A stretch of 34,598 nt of DNA from Akkermansiaceae bacterium (lineage in GTDB: Bacteria > Verrucomicrobiota > Verrucomicrobiia > Verrucomicrobiales > Akkermansiaceae): contig JALZWA010000302.1 in NCBI GenBank assembly GCA_023299815.1, positions 1 to 34,598 on the forward strand, in the 5' to 3' direction. The notes under the pieces were generated by a model. It saw nothing but the letters and a program-made list of their open reading frames with translations, did not search any database and was not told the origin of the DNA. This document shows, one piece after another, positions 1 through 9,940 of this stretch (the first letter of the stretch is position 1; each line of letters starts with the position of its first letter). Both the position numbers and the translations under genes were made by a program.

Positions 1-34
1 TGTCTTTGTAGGATTTTCCTTCTGGAGTGCTCAT
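1..34 (-). CDS. Possible 5' end of a CDS truncated by the window edge (MSTPEGKSYKD...)
   Basis: ATG (cat at 32-34) on the minus strand, open to the window edge, 11 codons only; no strong Shine-Dalgarno seen. Confidence 0.25.
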   Translation of the reverse strand, partial: MSTPEGKSYKD

Positions 35-177
35 AGCGCGCTATTTGGAAATAGGGCGGGACGCTAGGGGCATCAGGGGTTGAGGTCAAGGATCGGCAAG
101 TGGAAGGAGAGACAACTCTCAGATCCAACCCACCTCTTTTAAACCCGGCCAAAAGGTGCTGAGCTGCGGAAATCCAA

Positions 178-1122
178 TTATTCCACCGGGGCTTCCTCGA
201 CTACCTCCTCAGCCGGAACTTCCGGTGGATCCGGCTCCCCCTTCATCAGACGCGAGAATTCCGCAATCCATCCAGAAGCCTTAGAATGCTTAAGATTCTT
301 CTGTAAATGATCTAACATGCGCAAGGCCGCATCGCTCTGATTCCCGTATTTGAAGATGTCTCGTTCCATGGACCAGACAAGATCGAGCCTTCCATTCTGA
401 AGCCATTTTTCCATTGCAGGCTTCCGATCATCCTCTCCCTCACTGGTGAAAAGTTCGACCGAGAGACCTTCGTGCTCGATGCGCTTCACCCAGCCTTTTC
501 TCAGCATCGCCAGGCTCTCGGAATTCTGCCAAGGGGGGAGAATGATGTTCTCATACATCGAAGAAATATTGAGAGGGGCAAGCGACCAATTTTCAACGGT
601 CAGACCATCAAGATTATAGGCCTTCGCGAAGTGACAACCGAGCACGGACTGCTTCAATAGAGCGCTCTGACTCTCAAGAGTCTTGGCGTCTCCGAGAATA
701 TTCTCGATCATCGAAATCGCCTTGTCACTCATCTGAGAACGGTCAACACCCTTTTCAGAGGCCTCAATGGTCAGCAAAAGCCAGCTCAGCTGATAGCGCA
801 GCGCACGACGAAACCCCGGGCTATCGACCCGGTCCTTGTGCACCTTACGTCTCTCGCGAAAGTTCTTAGCGCTCTTCGCCTCGTCCTCGAAGTCCACTTT
901 TTCCCAGCACTGCTGCCAGAGGTCATTGGCCGCGGCATCACTCACGACCCCCGCACGAAAAGCGGTGATCGCAGCAGCGAAACGACTCTTTTTAGCTGAC
1001 TCAGACGACTTCTGGATTTCCTCCAGACGCTCTAGGAGTAATTGACGATCCACATCAGAGAGCTCTTGCGAGAGGGAAAAACCCGTGCTGAGAGCCAGTA
1101 AAAGGGCGACAAACTTCTTCAT
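178..1122 (-). CDS. Hypothetical secreted protein
   Basis: 314-aa ORF with Sec-type signal peptide (MKKFVALLLALSTGFSLSQ); acidic C-terminus; no family recognised. Confidence 0.75.
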   Translation of the reverse strand: MKKFVALLLALSTGFSLSQELSDVDRQLLLERLEEIQKSSESAKKSRFAAAITAFRAGVVSDAAANDLWQQCWEKVDFEDEAKSAKNFRERRKVHKDRVDSPGFRRALRYQLSWLLLTIEASEKGVDRSQMSDKAISMIENILGDAKTLESQSALLKQSVLGCHFAKAYNLDGLTVENWSLAPLNISSMYENIILPPWQNSESLAMLRKGWVKRIEHEGLSVELFTSEGEDDRKPAMEKWLQNGRLDLVWSMERDIFKYGNQSDAALRMLDHLQKNLKHSKASGWIAEFSRLMKGEPDPPEVPAEEVVEEAPVE

Positions 1123-1331
1123 TAAGGGATCTTCACAGATTGAGGCCGCTTTGAGAAGAATTTCCCTCGTTGCCTTATCATCAGTTTCTCAAGTAAGATA
1201 TTCCACGATCCGATCAACTCCTGTAGCCGTAAAGAAACCTCACCGACTTCTCACAAAGACCACGTGGATAATCCCCGATTCCGTAATTTTTTTCGTATCG
1301 CACGTATTCTAAAGTAATCATAAAACTTCAC

Positions 1332-3899
1332 ATGAAACGTCTCCTGCTCATTGCCCTTGCTAGCCCCCTTCTCGCGGATCAAGACTACCCCATCTACCAG
1401 AAGGGCTACCTCTCAAAAGAAGCCGCCCATCAGTCCATCGAGCTTCAAGACGGCTACTCTCTCCAGCTCGTCCTCAGCGACCCCCAGATTAAAGAGCCCG
1501 TCGCCATGGCTTGGGATGGAAATGGCGTCCTCTACGTCGTCGAAATGCGCACCTACATGCAAGACGCGGATGCGACCGACGAGCAAGCTCCCACCTCCCG
1601 CATCTCCCGCCATGAGGACACCAATGGCGACGGCGTCTATGACAAGCACAGTATCTACATCGATAACCTCCTCCTCCCCCGCATGGTCCTCCCCCTCGAT
1701 GACCGCATCATGGTCGGTGTCACCAACACCCTCGACCTCTGGACCTACCGCGACTCTGATGGCGATGGCGTCGCCGACGAAAAGGTCAAAATTTACACCG
1801 GCGGCAAGCGCGGTGGCAACATGGAGCACCAACCCTCCGGCCTTGTCTGGAATCTCGATAACTCCATCTACATCACCTATGATAACCGGAGCTACCGCTT
1901 CACTGATGAAAAGCTCGAAGTCCAGAAACTCCCCCGTGGAGGTGGCCAGTGGGGCATTGGAAAAGACGACGCCGGCCGCCTCTACTACTCCCGCGCCGGT
2001 GGAGAAGTCCCCGCCTTCTACTTCCAGCAACCCATCAAATACGGCGGCCTCGACCTCCCCGGACAAGAAGCAAAAGGCTTCCGTGAAGTCTTCCCCATCG
2101 CCAATGTCCCAGATGCCCAAGGCGGAGCCCGGCGCCTCCACCCCGGCGGCGGCCTGAATCACTTCACCGGCTGTGCTGGCCAAGGCATCTACCGCGGCGA
2201 CCGCCTCCCCGCTGACCTCAAAGGCGACCTCCTCATCCCCGAGCCCGTAGGACGCCTCATCCGCCGGGCAAAAGTCACCCGTGAAAACGGAAAAACTGTC
2301 CTCAGCAATGCCTACCCCGGCGCCGAGTTCATCCGTTCGAAAGACGTCAACTTCCGACCCCTCTGGTCCACCACCTCACCCGATGGCGCGATGATGCTCA
2401 TCGATGTCCACCGCGGCATCATCCAGCAAGGAAACTGGACCCGCCCCAAGTCCTACCTCCGTAGCGTCATCGACCAATGGGGCCTCGATAAAAATATCGG
2501 CAAAGGCCGAATCTACCGCCTCGTCCACGACACCTACAAAGCCGACAAACAGCCCCGCATGCTGGATGAATCCACCGCCCAGCTCGTCTCCCACCTCGCC
2601 CACCCCAACGGCTGGTGGCGTGACACCGCACAAAAGCTCATCATCCTTCGCAAGGACCGCAGCACCGTCACCCCCGCCCTGGAAAAAATGGCCCGCACCC
2701 ACCCCTCGGAGCTCGCCCGCCTCCACGCCCTCTGGACCCTTGAAGGCATGTCCCAGCTCCGCCCCGAGCTCGTCACCTTCGCACTCGCAGACCAGAGTTC
2801 CCTCGTCCGCACCAGCGCCGTGCAGCTCTCCGAGCCCTTCCTCACCTCCGGGAATCAAGCCGTCATCGAAACCCTCGCCTCCTCCCCTGCCCTCACCACC
2901 GACATCGAGATGATCATCCAGACCATCAACTCCATCGGCCTATCCGGCAGCCAGGACCCCAAGCTCAACGCCATCACCGACGCCCTCCTAGATAAGCATG
3001 CTGAAAATGAAACCATCCAAGGCATCACAAAACTCAAAGGATCAGCCGTCGCCGCACGTGAAGAACAAAAAGCACAAAAGCGCCTCGGCGCCGCCTTCTC
3101 CAAATCCATGGAACACGGAAAAGTCATCTACCAGCAACTCTGCTTCTCCTGCCATGGCGCTGATGGAAAAGGCACCCCCATGCCCGGCCTACCAGGCCAG
3201 CTCATCGCCCCCTCCTTCGTCAACAACCCACGCATCATTGGTGATCATGACTCCACCATCCGCACCCTCCTTCACGGACTCACCGGCGAGCTCGACGGCA
3301 GAGAATACGAAGGCCTCATGGTAGCCATGGCCTCCAATGACGACCAATGGATTGCCGACATCACCACCTACGTGCGTAATTCCTTCGGAAACAAATCGGG
3401 GGTCACCCACCCTCAAGACATCGCCGCATTACGGAAGCAACACGCCTCCCGCAAAGAACCCTGGACCCAAAGTGAGCTCGAAGACCTCACCCCACCCGTC
3501 CTCGCGAATCGTAAAGACTGGAAGCTCACTGCGAGCGACAACACAAAGGACCTCAACGGCTGTATCGATGACGACCCCAAGTCTCGCTACACCACCGGCT
3601 CCAGCATGAAGCCGGGAATGTGGATTCAGATCGAACTTCCAAAAGTCTCCAAGGTCACGACCGTCACGCTTGATAACACCCGCTCCGCCGGAGACTTCCC
3701 CCGCAAATACGAAGTGCAAGTCTCAAACGATGGCAGAAAATGGAGCCGCCCCGTTGCCAAAGGAAAAGGTGACGGCGCCGTCACCGAGATCGCCTTTGAC
3801 CCCACGGAAGCCAAGTTTGTCCGCATCACGCAGACCGGAAAGCACAAGCTCTACTGGTCCATCCACGAGCTTAATATCAACGGCAAGGAAATCAATTAG
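1332..3899 (+). CDS. PVC-type membrane-bound dehydrogenase with HEAT-like region, cytochrome c (CFSCH) and C-terminal F5/8 type C (discoidin)-like domain
   Basis: 855 aa; signal peptide; N-terminal beta-propeller-like region (EPVAMAWDGNGVLYVVEMRTY, HPGGGLNHFTGCAGQGIYRGDRLP); heme motif LCFSCHGADGKG; C-terminus WKLTASDNTKDLNGCIDDDPKSRYTTGSSMKPGMWIQIELPK resembles a discoidin domain. Confidence 0.9.
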   Translation: MKRLLLIALASPLLADQDYPIYQKGYLSKEAAHQSIELQDGYSLQLVLSDPQIKEPVAMAWDGNGVLYVVEMRTYMQDADATDEQAPTSRISRHEDTNGDGVYDKHSIYIDNLLLPRMVLPLDDRIMVGVTNTLDLWTYRDSDGDGVADEKVKIYTGGKRGGNMEHQPSGLVWNLDNSIYITYDNRSYRFTDEKLEVQKLPRGGGQWGIGKDDAGRLYYSRAGGEVPAFYFQQPIKYGGLDLPGQEAKGFREVFPIANVPDAQGGARRLHPGGGLNHFTGCAGQGIYRGDRLPADLKGDLLIPEPVGRLIRRAKVTRENGKTVLSNAYPGAEFIRSKDVNFRPLWSTTSPDGAMMLIDVHRGIIQQGNWTRPKSYLRSVIDQWGLDKNIGKGRIYRLVHDTYKADKQPRMLDESTAQLVSHLAHPNGWWRDTAQKLIILRKDRSTVTPALEKMARTHPSELARLHALWTLEGMSQLRPELVTFALADQSSLVRTSAVQLSEPFLTSGNQAVIETLASSPALTTDIEMIIQTINSIGLSGSQDPKLNAITDALLDKHAENETIQGITKLKGSAVAAREEQKAQKRLGAAFSKSMEHGKVIYQQLCFSCHGADGKGTPMPGLPGQLIAPSFVNNPRIIGDHDSTIRTLLHGLTGELDGREYEGLMVAMASNDDQWIADITTYVRNSFGNKSGVTHPQDIAALRKQHASRKEPWTQSELEDLTPPVLANRKDWKLTASDNTKDLNGCIDDDPKSRYTTGSSMKPGMWIQIELPKVSKVTTVTLDNTRSAGDFPRKYEVQVSNDGRKWSRPVAKGKGDGAVTEIAFDPTEAKFVRITQTGKHKLYWSIHELNINGKEIN

Positions 3900-3935
3900 A
3901 CAGCGGCGCGCTCGCGCAGCGCTAAATCCCCTATA

Positions 3936-4661
3936 ATGAGCGCCCTTAGAAACTACCAAAACGTCATTGTAGGATTCATCGTCGCCGCTGGCATTGCCAT
4001 CGGCGGCTTTTTTATCTCCAAGACCCTCTACAACGCAAAGGTTGCGCTCAACACCGCCGAAGCCAAAGGCCTCGCCGAGCGCCGCGTCCAAGCCAACCGT
4101 GCGAACTGGAGTATCAGCTTTGCCGTCAAAGGGAAAAGCCGTGATGAAATTCCAAACCTCTACCGCCAGGCCGAAGCGATTCAAAAGCGCCTCACCGCCC
4201 TTCTCAAAGAAAGCGGCTTCAGTGACGAAGAGATCACCCTCGGCATCATCGACTACGGCTCACGCCAATATCGAAATGAAGACCAAGTCCTCACCGACGA
4301 GGATCATTTCCTAAACGGATCCATCAGCATCGAGACCGAAAACGTCCACGCCGTCGCCCCCGCCCGTGGAATCGTAAACAAGCTCATCTCGGAAGGAATC
4401 AGCATCACCAACCGCACCCCGAAATACAGCTTCACCGGCCTCAATGCCATCAAGCCCGACATGCTCCGCGAAGCCACAAAAAATGCCCGCATCGCCGCGA
4501 ATGAATTCGCCTCAAATGCCGGAGTCGAAGTCGGCGGCATCCGCACCGCCCGCCAAGGCAGCTTCTTCATCCGAGACGCTGGTAGCGAAAGCAGCGACTC
4601 CTACAAGATCGAAAAAGACGTCCGCGTCGTCACCACCATCACCTTTTTCCTGACGGACTAA
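3936..4661 (+). CDS. SIMPL (DUF541) domain-containing membrane-anchored protein
   Basis: 241 aa; N-terminal TM helix; KGLAERRVQANRANWSISFAVKGKS...LTALLKESGFSDEEIT pattern of SIMPL proteins; starts 36 nt after the dehydrogenase. Confidence 0.8.
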   Translation: MSALRNYQNVIVGFIVAAGIAIGGFFISKTLYNAKVALNTAEAKGLAERRVQANRANWSISFAVKGKSRDEIPNLYRQAEAIQKRLTALLKESGFSDEEITLGIIDYGSRQYRNEDQVLTDEDHFLNGSISIETENVHAVAPARGIVNKLISEGISITNRTPKYSFTGLNAIKPDMLREATKNARIAANEFASNAGVEVGGIRTARQGSFFIRDAGSESSDSYKIEKDVRVVTTITFFLTD

Positions 4662-4681
4662 ATTCGTTCCATCCTCTCTCC

Positions 4682-4718
4682 AAAGCCTCACTTGAATCTA
4701 AAGTGAGGCTTTTTCTTT
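4682..4718 (+). terminator. Rho-independent terminator after the SIMPL gene
   Basis: Perfect 12-bp stem AAAGCCTCACTT (4682-4693) / AAGTGAGGCTTT (4701-4712), 7-nt loop, followed by a T-rich tract. Confidence 0.9.
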
Positions 4719-4746
4719 TGTAAAAACCACACATCCTCAGCGAGCC

Positions 4747-5499
4747 ATGGCCATCTTTGCAGAACACTTCGTAGAACAGGTCATCCTCAATCGTGAGACC
4801 GTCCCCTCATTTGAGAACTACCCCTTTCATCTCGACGCGGTCCGAACCCTCGACAGCCTTCTCTTTAATCCAAAGGTTACTTTTTTCGTCGGAGAAAATG
4901 GCTCAGGTAAATCAACCCTCCTCGAAGCCATCGCCGTAAAATACGGTTTCAATGCCGAGGGCGGCTCGAAGAACTTCAACTTCAGTAACCGCGCTTCACA
5001 CTCCGTGCTCCACCAGCACCTCACTCTCAGCAGAGGCATCCGCAGACCAAAAACGAGTTACTTTCTCAGAGCAGAGAGCTTCTTTAATGTCGCCACCGAA
5101 ATTGAGAATCTCGACCGTGAAGGAATGGGCCCCCCTATCATCGATAGCTACGGCGGGCAGTCCCTCCACGAGCAATCCCACGGGGAATCATTTCTCTCAC
5201 TCGTGATGCACCGCTTTGGGCCAGAGGGGCTCTACATCCTCGACGAACCCGAGGCCGCGCTCTCCCCCTCCCGACTTCTCGCACTACTCGTGAGAATTCA
5301 CGATCTCACTCAGCAGAACTGCCAGTTCATCATTGCCACCCACTCGCCGATCCTGATGGCCTACCCTGAGGCCACGATCTACTCACTCGGCGAAGACGGT
5401 GCGCAAGTCACCACGCTTGAAGACACCACTCACTGGTCTCTCACCGCGAGTTTCATGAGGAACCCGCAAGCGATCTTGGACGAACTCTTTGAGGAGTGA
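4747..5499 (+). CDS. Stand-alone AAA/ABC-type ATPase (predicted ATPase, COG3910-like)
   Basis: 250 aa; Walker A GENGSGKST; signature-like HGESFLSLV; Walker B LYILDEPEAALSP; downstream ATHSPILMAYP. Confidence 0.8.
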   Translation: MAIFAEHFVEQVILNRETVPSFENYPFHLDAVRTLDSLLFNPKVTFFVGENGSGKSTLLEAIAVKYGFNAEGGSKNFNFSNRASHSVLHQHLTLSRGIRRPKTSYFLRAESFFNVATEIENLDREGMGPPIIDSYGGQSLHEQSHGESFLSLVMHRFGPEGLYILDEPEAALSPSRLLALLVRIHDLTQQNCQFIIATHSPILMAYPEATIYSLGEDGAQVTTLEDTTHWSLTASFMRNPQAILDELFEE

Positions 5500-5513
5500 T
5501 CCCTGCCTCACGC

Positions 5514-6167
5514 TTATGCCGAGGCTCCGTCCGCGAGATTTTTCCCTCGGCCGAATCGTGCTCTGAGGGCTGCGATGCCTTTCCGGATTTTTCCCCACAG
5601 TTTGGTAGTGATGAACACCGCAAAGATACAGAAGAGGAGGAAGACAAAGAAGCCCACCACAGGCGAGATCGCCATGAGTCCCAGACCTCCCAGCACAAGG
5701 CCATCTTCCGTGACGCTAGCGACGGAGTTAGAGAAAGGCTCGGGCGAGAGGTTGATGAGGAGGCGGCCACCTGCCTTGAGGCTATGCGTGGCAAGAGTCG
5801 CGCCACCAGAGAGAAGTCCAGCCACGACGCTCATCGCGGGATCAAGTTCGCCCAGTGCCGTGAGCGCCAGCATGATGCCGCCGACAGGTCGCACGATGGT
5901 GTGGAGCGCGTCCCAGGCGGAATCGACCCACGGGATTTTATCGGCGAAGAACTCGATAAGAAAGAGCCCTCCCGAGACTCCCAAGATCCACGGGTCTCCC
6001 AGCACCGAGAATTGCTCATGAGCAGCCGCGAGATCGACCCAGCCGAAGCGCACCGCCGTGCCGGTGACAAAGACGGTGAGGTAGAGGTTCAGCCCGGAAA
6101 GGGTGGCGAATCCCAAGGCGAGGCCGAGTTGGGTAAGAAGGTCCATTTGAGATAAGAATAGCAGCAC
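5514..6167 (-). CDS. DUF4126-family integral membrane protein
   Basis: About 217 aa; GFATLSGLNLYLTVFVTG, ADKIPWVDSAWDALHTIVRPVGG and GGLLSGGATLATHSLKAGGR-like motifs; probable start at MDLLTQLG (about 6146). Confidence 0.8.
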   Translation of the reverse strand: MLLFLSQMDLLTQLGLALGFATLSGLNLYLTVFVTGTAVRFGWVDLAAAHEQFSVLGDPWILGVSGGLFLIEFFADKIPWVDSAWDALHTIVRPVGGIMLALTALGELDPAMSVVAGLLSGGATLATHSLKAGGRLLINLSPEPFSNSVASVTEDGLVLGGLGLMAISPVVGFFVFLLFCIFAVFITTKLWGKIRKGIAALRARFGRGKNLADGASA

Positions 6168-6208
6168 TCCGCGGAGGCGCGATGAGAAAGAACTAGCTGC
6201 TTTATAAC

Positions 6209-7537
6209 TCAGCGCGCTGAATTTTTTCGTCGATCAAAGAGTTGCTGAGCCTCATCGACATACTTGATCAGGGGGTCATCGGCGGGGACTTCCGCTTTTT
6301 CTAGCTCCTTTTTGATAAGGAGGTAGTCATCAAACTCGCCACTCTCTTCCTGCACTGTGGAAAGGTGATACCAGTCGAGGAGATCGACCAAGCGCTCGTA
6401 GCGGCGGCGCTCGGCCTCGCGGAACATCTTGAGGTTATCAAGCGCGCCCACGATGTGATCGCTCTTCTCGCCCGTGAGATCGGAGAGGATTTTGAGATAA
6501 CCGGCGATGACAGGCCGATAGGTAGGAAAGCTGCGATAGGACAGGCCTACGAGCATGTCAGAAGCTTGGCGGATCGCGCTGAGGCGGTCTTCATTTTTCT
6601 CCATCGCCATGACCTCGGGCCAAGCGTCGAGCTCGCGCACGACGAGTCGTCCATTTTCGTCTGGGAGGTAAAGTTTCAGCGAAGCGGCGAGTTCCTTCTC
6701 GGTGAGCTCGATGGTCATGGTCTGCGTCAGCGCAGGCGCAGCGAGCGCAGCCACCTGGGTGAGCCACCATTTCTCGAGGCCTTCACGCCCGAGGTTCACG
6801 TCAGGGAAATTTTTGCGGAGAAGCTCGATGGGCTCACCTTCGAAACCGGAAGCCTCGGCGAGGTAGGCATTCATTGATTTTTTGCCCTCGGGCTGAGCGA
6901 GGAGAGCCATCGTGAGCGCCCCTGAGGAAGCCCGAAAAAGCTCACGACTCAGGACGTCAAAGGAGCCCGTCTTTTCGACATCGATCAGCTTATCGATCGA
7001 CATCCACCCGCCATTATCTCGAAGCGCGGCATAGACAGCGCGCTCCCCTTTCTTCGCCTTCCAGGCTATCGCCTCCGCGATGCCATCAATGAGCCAGGGA
7101 AAGAGATTCAGATGCTCAGGGAGATCATCGGGAGAGACCTCGCGAATCCCCCGCTCGATGAGAAAGACCTCCAGGAGGGTGCGCTGGAGATCGTCACGCG
7201 GGTAAACCTCGGGTGCTGAAAGGCGGACGTTGATTTGGAAGCGAAAACGATCCTTCTGCTCAGGAAGAGTCAGCAGTTCTCGGCGGACCGCCCCGGGCTT
7301 CCCGGTGACAGGAGGATACAGCTCAATCACGATAGGGCTTGCTTGCCCCTCAGGAGATCCCACCAATGACTCGAGATCCCGAATCAGCGCCTCCGCACCC
7401 TGGATGACCTCTGTCCGCACCCGCGCCTCACTCCCATAGACCACGATCTGCCCAAGATTACTCTCACTGCGCCCGCGAGGGTCCTGCGCGAGCGCAGCAC
7501 CTAACAGGGAGCAAAAGATGAGAAGACGAAGAAGCAT
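6209..7537 (-). CDS. Hypothetical secreted protein, possibly a degenerate peptidase-MA-like fold
   Basis: 442 aa; signal peptide MLLRLLIFCSLLGAALAQ; LNLFPWLIDGIAEAIAWK resembles the 'PxWLxEGLAE' segment of gluzincin-like proteins, but no HExxH seen. Confidence 0.75.
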   Translation of the reverse strand: MLLRLLIFCSLLGAALAQDPRGRSESNLGQIVVYGSEARVRTEVIQGAEALIRDLESLVGSPEGQASPIVIELYPPVTGKPGAVRRELLTLPEQKDRFRFQINVRLSAPEVYPRDDLQRTLLEVFLIERGIREVSPDDLPEHLNLFPWLIDGIAEAIAWKAKKGERAVYAALRDNGGWMSIDKLIDVEKTGSFDVLSRELFRASSGALTMALLAQPEGKKSMNAYLAEASGFEGEPIELLRKNFPDVNLGREGLEKWWLTQVAALAAPALTQTMTIELTEKELAASLKLYLPDENGRLVVRELDAWPEVMAMEKNEDRLSAIRQASDMLVGLSYRSFPTYRPVIAGYLKILSDLTGEKSDHIVGALDNLKMFREAERRRYERLVDLLDWYHLSTVQEESGEFDDYLLIKKELEKAEVPADDPLIKYVDEAQQLFDRRKNSAR

Positions 7538-7670
7538 GTGATCAGGAAAGCGTCAGCGGGGGCTCTTTTATTACAGGAATTGCAGAAATTTCAAGGCGAG
7601 GACCAGCAGGGATCCGAGAGAGAGTCATGGGCAAGCGGAGGAACTGTCGTGTTTCTGATAATTTAGTGAG

Positions 7671-9494
7671 TTGAAAATCCTTTCAGACTTCACCTTTTCT
7701 ATCCAAATCGATAAGCCTCCCTTTGAAGTGCTAGAATTGAAAGATGTCTGCTTCACCATTCAGAAGGATGGGGAGCCTGTAAACTTAGTGGACCGTGCGA
7801 GTCTTGAAATTCCGCGGGGTCACTTCATGGCCATCGTGGGGCCATCAGGCTGTGGCAAAACGACTCTCTTGAAGACGATCGCGGGGCTCAATCCCGAATC
7901 AGACGGATCTCTCTGGTGGAATGGCCGGAACCTCTCAGAAGAAGGTGATTTGGAGCCTTGGGAGATCGGCTACGTGCCTCAATTCTCCATCGCTTATGAT
8001 GAACTCAGTGTCGATGAATCCGTGGAAATCGCGACCAAGCTCCGGGTGAAAACCCGTGATGCCAAAGATCTCGACAGCCGAATTGACCGCGTGCTTGACG
8101 AGAGCGGCCTCACCCCTATCGCGGACCGCCCCGTCAGTGTCCTTTCCGGTGGGCAGAAGCGCCGCCTCGGCCTCGCCATGGAGCTCGCCTCTGACCCCAA
8201 GCTTCTTCTCTGCGATGAGGTCACCAGCGGACTCGACCCCCGCTCGGAGCGCGAGATCGTCCACCTCCTTCACGACATTTCACGAAAAGAGGGCCGCATC
8301 GTCCTCTCGGTGACCCACTCACTCGCTCACCTGGAACTCTACGATTCTATCCTCGTTCTCCACGAGGGCCGCGTCGCCTACCACGGGCCGCCGGATATGA
8401 TGACGCATTATTTTGCGGTCGATCACAGCGAGCTCGTCTACCCACAGCTCGCCAAGCAAAACCCCGAGAAATGGCGCACCTCTTGGCTCAAGCACCAAGA
8501 AACCTACTACAAGAAGCTTAATAAGGTCCGCGACGAGCTCGTCTCGCAGGGGCGCCTCGCCCTTCCTACCGATGCGGCCACTCAAAAAATCACCGATGAA
8601 GATGATGAGGCAATCGTTGCCGAAGCTCCACCTGCCATCCGCGCACCGGGGGTGATCAGCCAGTTTGCCACCCTCTTAGCGCGCCGTTGGAAAATTTTCC
8701 TCCGAGACCGAGGACAAGTCATTCTTCAGCTCGCCATTCTCGTTTGCTTCCCGCTTCTAGTGATCCTTTTTGCGGAGCGCGGAAATGAACAAATGCGCCG
8801 CTTTATCGATGGCGGCAACTCGAACCTCCAAGAGCAATACGAGGCGCAGGCTGCAGTCCAGTCTGACCGCATGAAAGTCGGTGGTGCCGTCTCCGGCATC
8901 GTCATGTTCCAAGTCGTCCTCCTCTCCCTCATGGGGTCGAACAACTCCGCCCGAGAGATCGCCGGAGAGAGACAGATTTTGGAAAAGGAAAAATTCGGAG
9001 GCGTCAGGCCCGCAGCTTATCTCCTGAGTAAAATCGCCTTTTTAAGCACCCTCATCATTGTGCAATCGGTCTGGATGGCAACCTTTGTCGAGTTCTTCTG
9101 GCCCTTCCGGGGGGACTTCATGCAGCACCTCATTTTCCTCATCCTCGTCAATGGTGCCATGACCTCGGTCTGTCTCGGGATCTCCAGCCTCATGCGCACC
9201 GCTGAGCAAGCATCGCTCCTCTCGGTTTATCTCGTGGGCTTCCAGCTCCCTCTCTCCGGAGCCGTCCTCGCCCTTCCTCAGAATATCGAGATCCTCACCC
9301 GCCCCTTCATTTCCGCCTACTGGGCCTGGTCAGGAAGCGTGAAATCCCTCACCGGAGAGCACCTCACCGCCGTCAACTCAGTCGTCGAAACCGGGCTTTC
9401 AACCGCCAGTGTCTGCTTCTTCGTTCTCCTCATTCACATCTTCATCGGCCTCGTCGCCTCATGGATCGGCACGAGCCGTCACCAGTGGGATTGA
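7671..9494 (+). CDS. ABC transporter, ATP-binding domain fused to ABC-2-type (ABCG-like) permease
   Basis: 607 aa; Walker A GPSGCGKTT; signature LSGGQKRRLGLAMELASDP; Walker B LLLCDEVTSGLD; C-terminal TM helices. Start codon would be TTG at 7671; exact start uncertain. Confidence 0.88.
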   Translation: MKILSDFTFSIQIDKPPFEVLELKDVCFTIQKDGEPVNLVDRASLEIPRGHFMAIVGPSGCGKTTLLKTIAGLNPESDGSLWWNGRNLSEEGDLEPWEIGYVPQFSIAYDELSVDESVEIATKLRVKTRDAKDLDSRIDRVLDESGLTPIADRPVSVLSGGQKRRLGLAMELASDPKLLLCDEVTSGLDPRSEREIVHLLHDISRKEGRIVLSVTHSLAHLELYDSILVLHEGRVAYHGPPDMMTHYFAVDHSELVYPQLAKQNPEKWRTSWLKHQETYYKKLNKVRDELVSQGRLALPTDAATQKITDEDDEAIVAEAPPAIRAPGVISQFATLLARRWKIFLRDRGQVILQLAILVCFPLLVILFAERGNEQMRRFIDGGNSNLQEQYEAQAAVQSDRMKVGGAVSGIVMFQVVLLSLMGSNNSAREIAGERQILEKEKFGGVRPAAYLLSKIAFLSTLIIVQSVWMATFVEFFWPFRGDFMQHLIFLILVNGAMTSVCLGISSLMRTAEQASLLSVYLVGFQLPLSGAVLALPQNIEILTRPFISAYWAWSGSVKSLTGEHLTAVNSVVETGLSTASVCFFVLLIHIFIGLVASWIGTSRHQWD

Positions 9495-9525
9495 TTTCCC
9501 CTCAGATCTAACCTACTCTTACTTT

Positions 9526-9921
9526 ATGGCTCGCCGCGCAAGCTCAGGTGTTAACACACAAGGCCTCCTTATCGGAGCGCTCATCCTCCTCGTCCTCTTA
9601 GGCGGGGCCTATTGGTTTCTGAATCGTCAACCCAGCGCTTTTGATGCCAAGCCTGTCAGTGTCGGCCACGCGCAAGACAATGGCCGCAGCCTCGCCGGGA
9701 ACAAATATTCAGTCACCGGCATTCTCGTAGATCGAAAAATCAAAGACGAAGGCCAAATCGTAGCCCTCAAGGTCGATGAAAATGGCATCACCAAAATTCT
9801 TCCCGTCATGCTCGGCAAGGACCTCAAGACAGGAAACCTCAGCCTTCAGGAACAATATTCTTTTTTGATCCAGTTTAACAATGATGGCGTCGCGGTGGCG
9901 CTTGAAATGAAACAGATGTAA
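9526..9921 (+). CDS. Small membrane-anchored hypothetical protein (131 aa, likely start MARRASSG)
   Basis: The 9409 ORF start lies inside the ABC transporter CDS; the ATG at 9526 follows its stop and gives one TM helix (LLIGALILLVLLGGAYWFLN) plus a compact beta-rich domain. Confidence 0.75.
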   Translation: MARRASSGVNTQGLLIGALILLVLLGGAYWFLNRQPSAFDAKPVSVGHAQDNGRSLAGNKYSVTGILVDRKIKDEGQIVALKVDENGITKILPVMLGKDLKTGNLSLQEQYSFLIQFNNDGVAVALEMKQM

Positions 9922-9940
9922 CCCAGCCCCGCCCTGACCT

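Noticed and set aside
41-54. Inverted repeat CTATTTGGAAATAG near the window start
   Set aside because: 6-bp arms with 2-nt loop, no T-tract; too weak to call a regulatory site.
1413-2183. 256-aa minus-strand ORF opposite the PVC dehydrogenase (also 2376-2858, 2404-2913, 2998-3324 and similar)
   Set aside because: Shadow ORFs caused by high-GC codon bias; low-complexity Ala/Gly/Val or Ser/Pro/Thr composition and full overlap with a well-supported CDS.
5496-6155. 219-aa plus-strand ORF opposite the DUF4126 gene
   Set aside because: Highly charged, non-globular translation; the minus strand encodes a recognisable membrane family.
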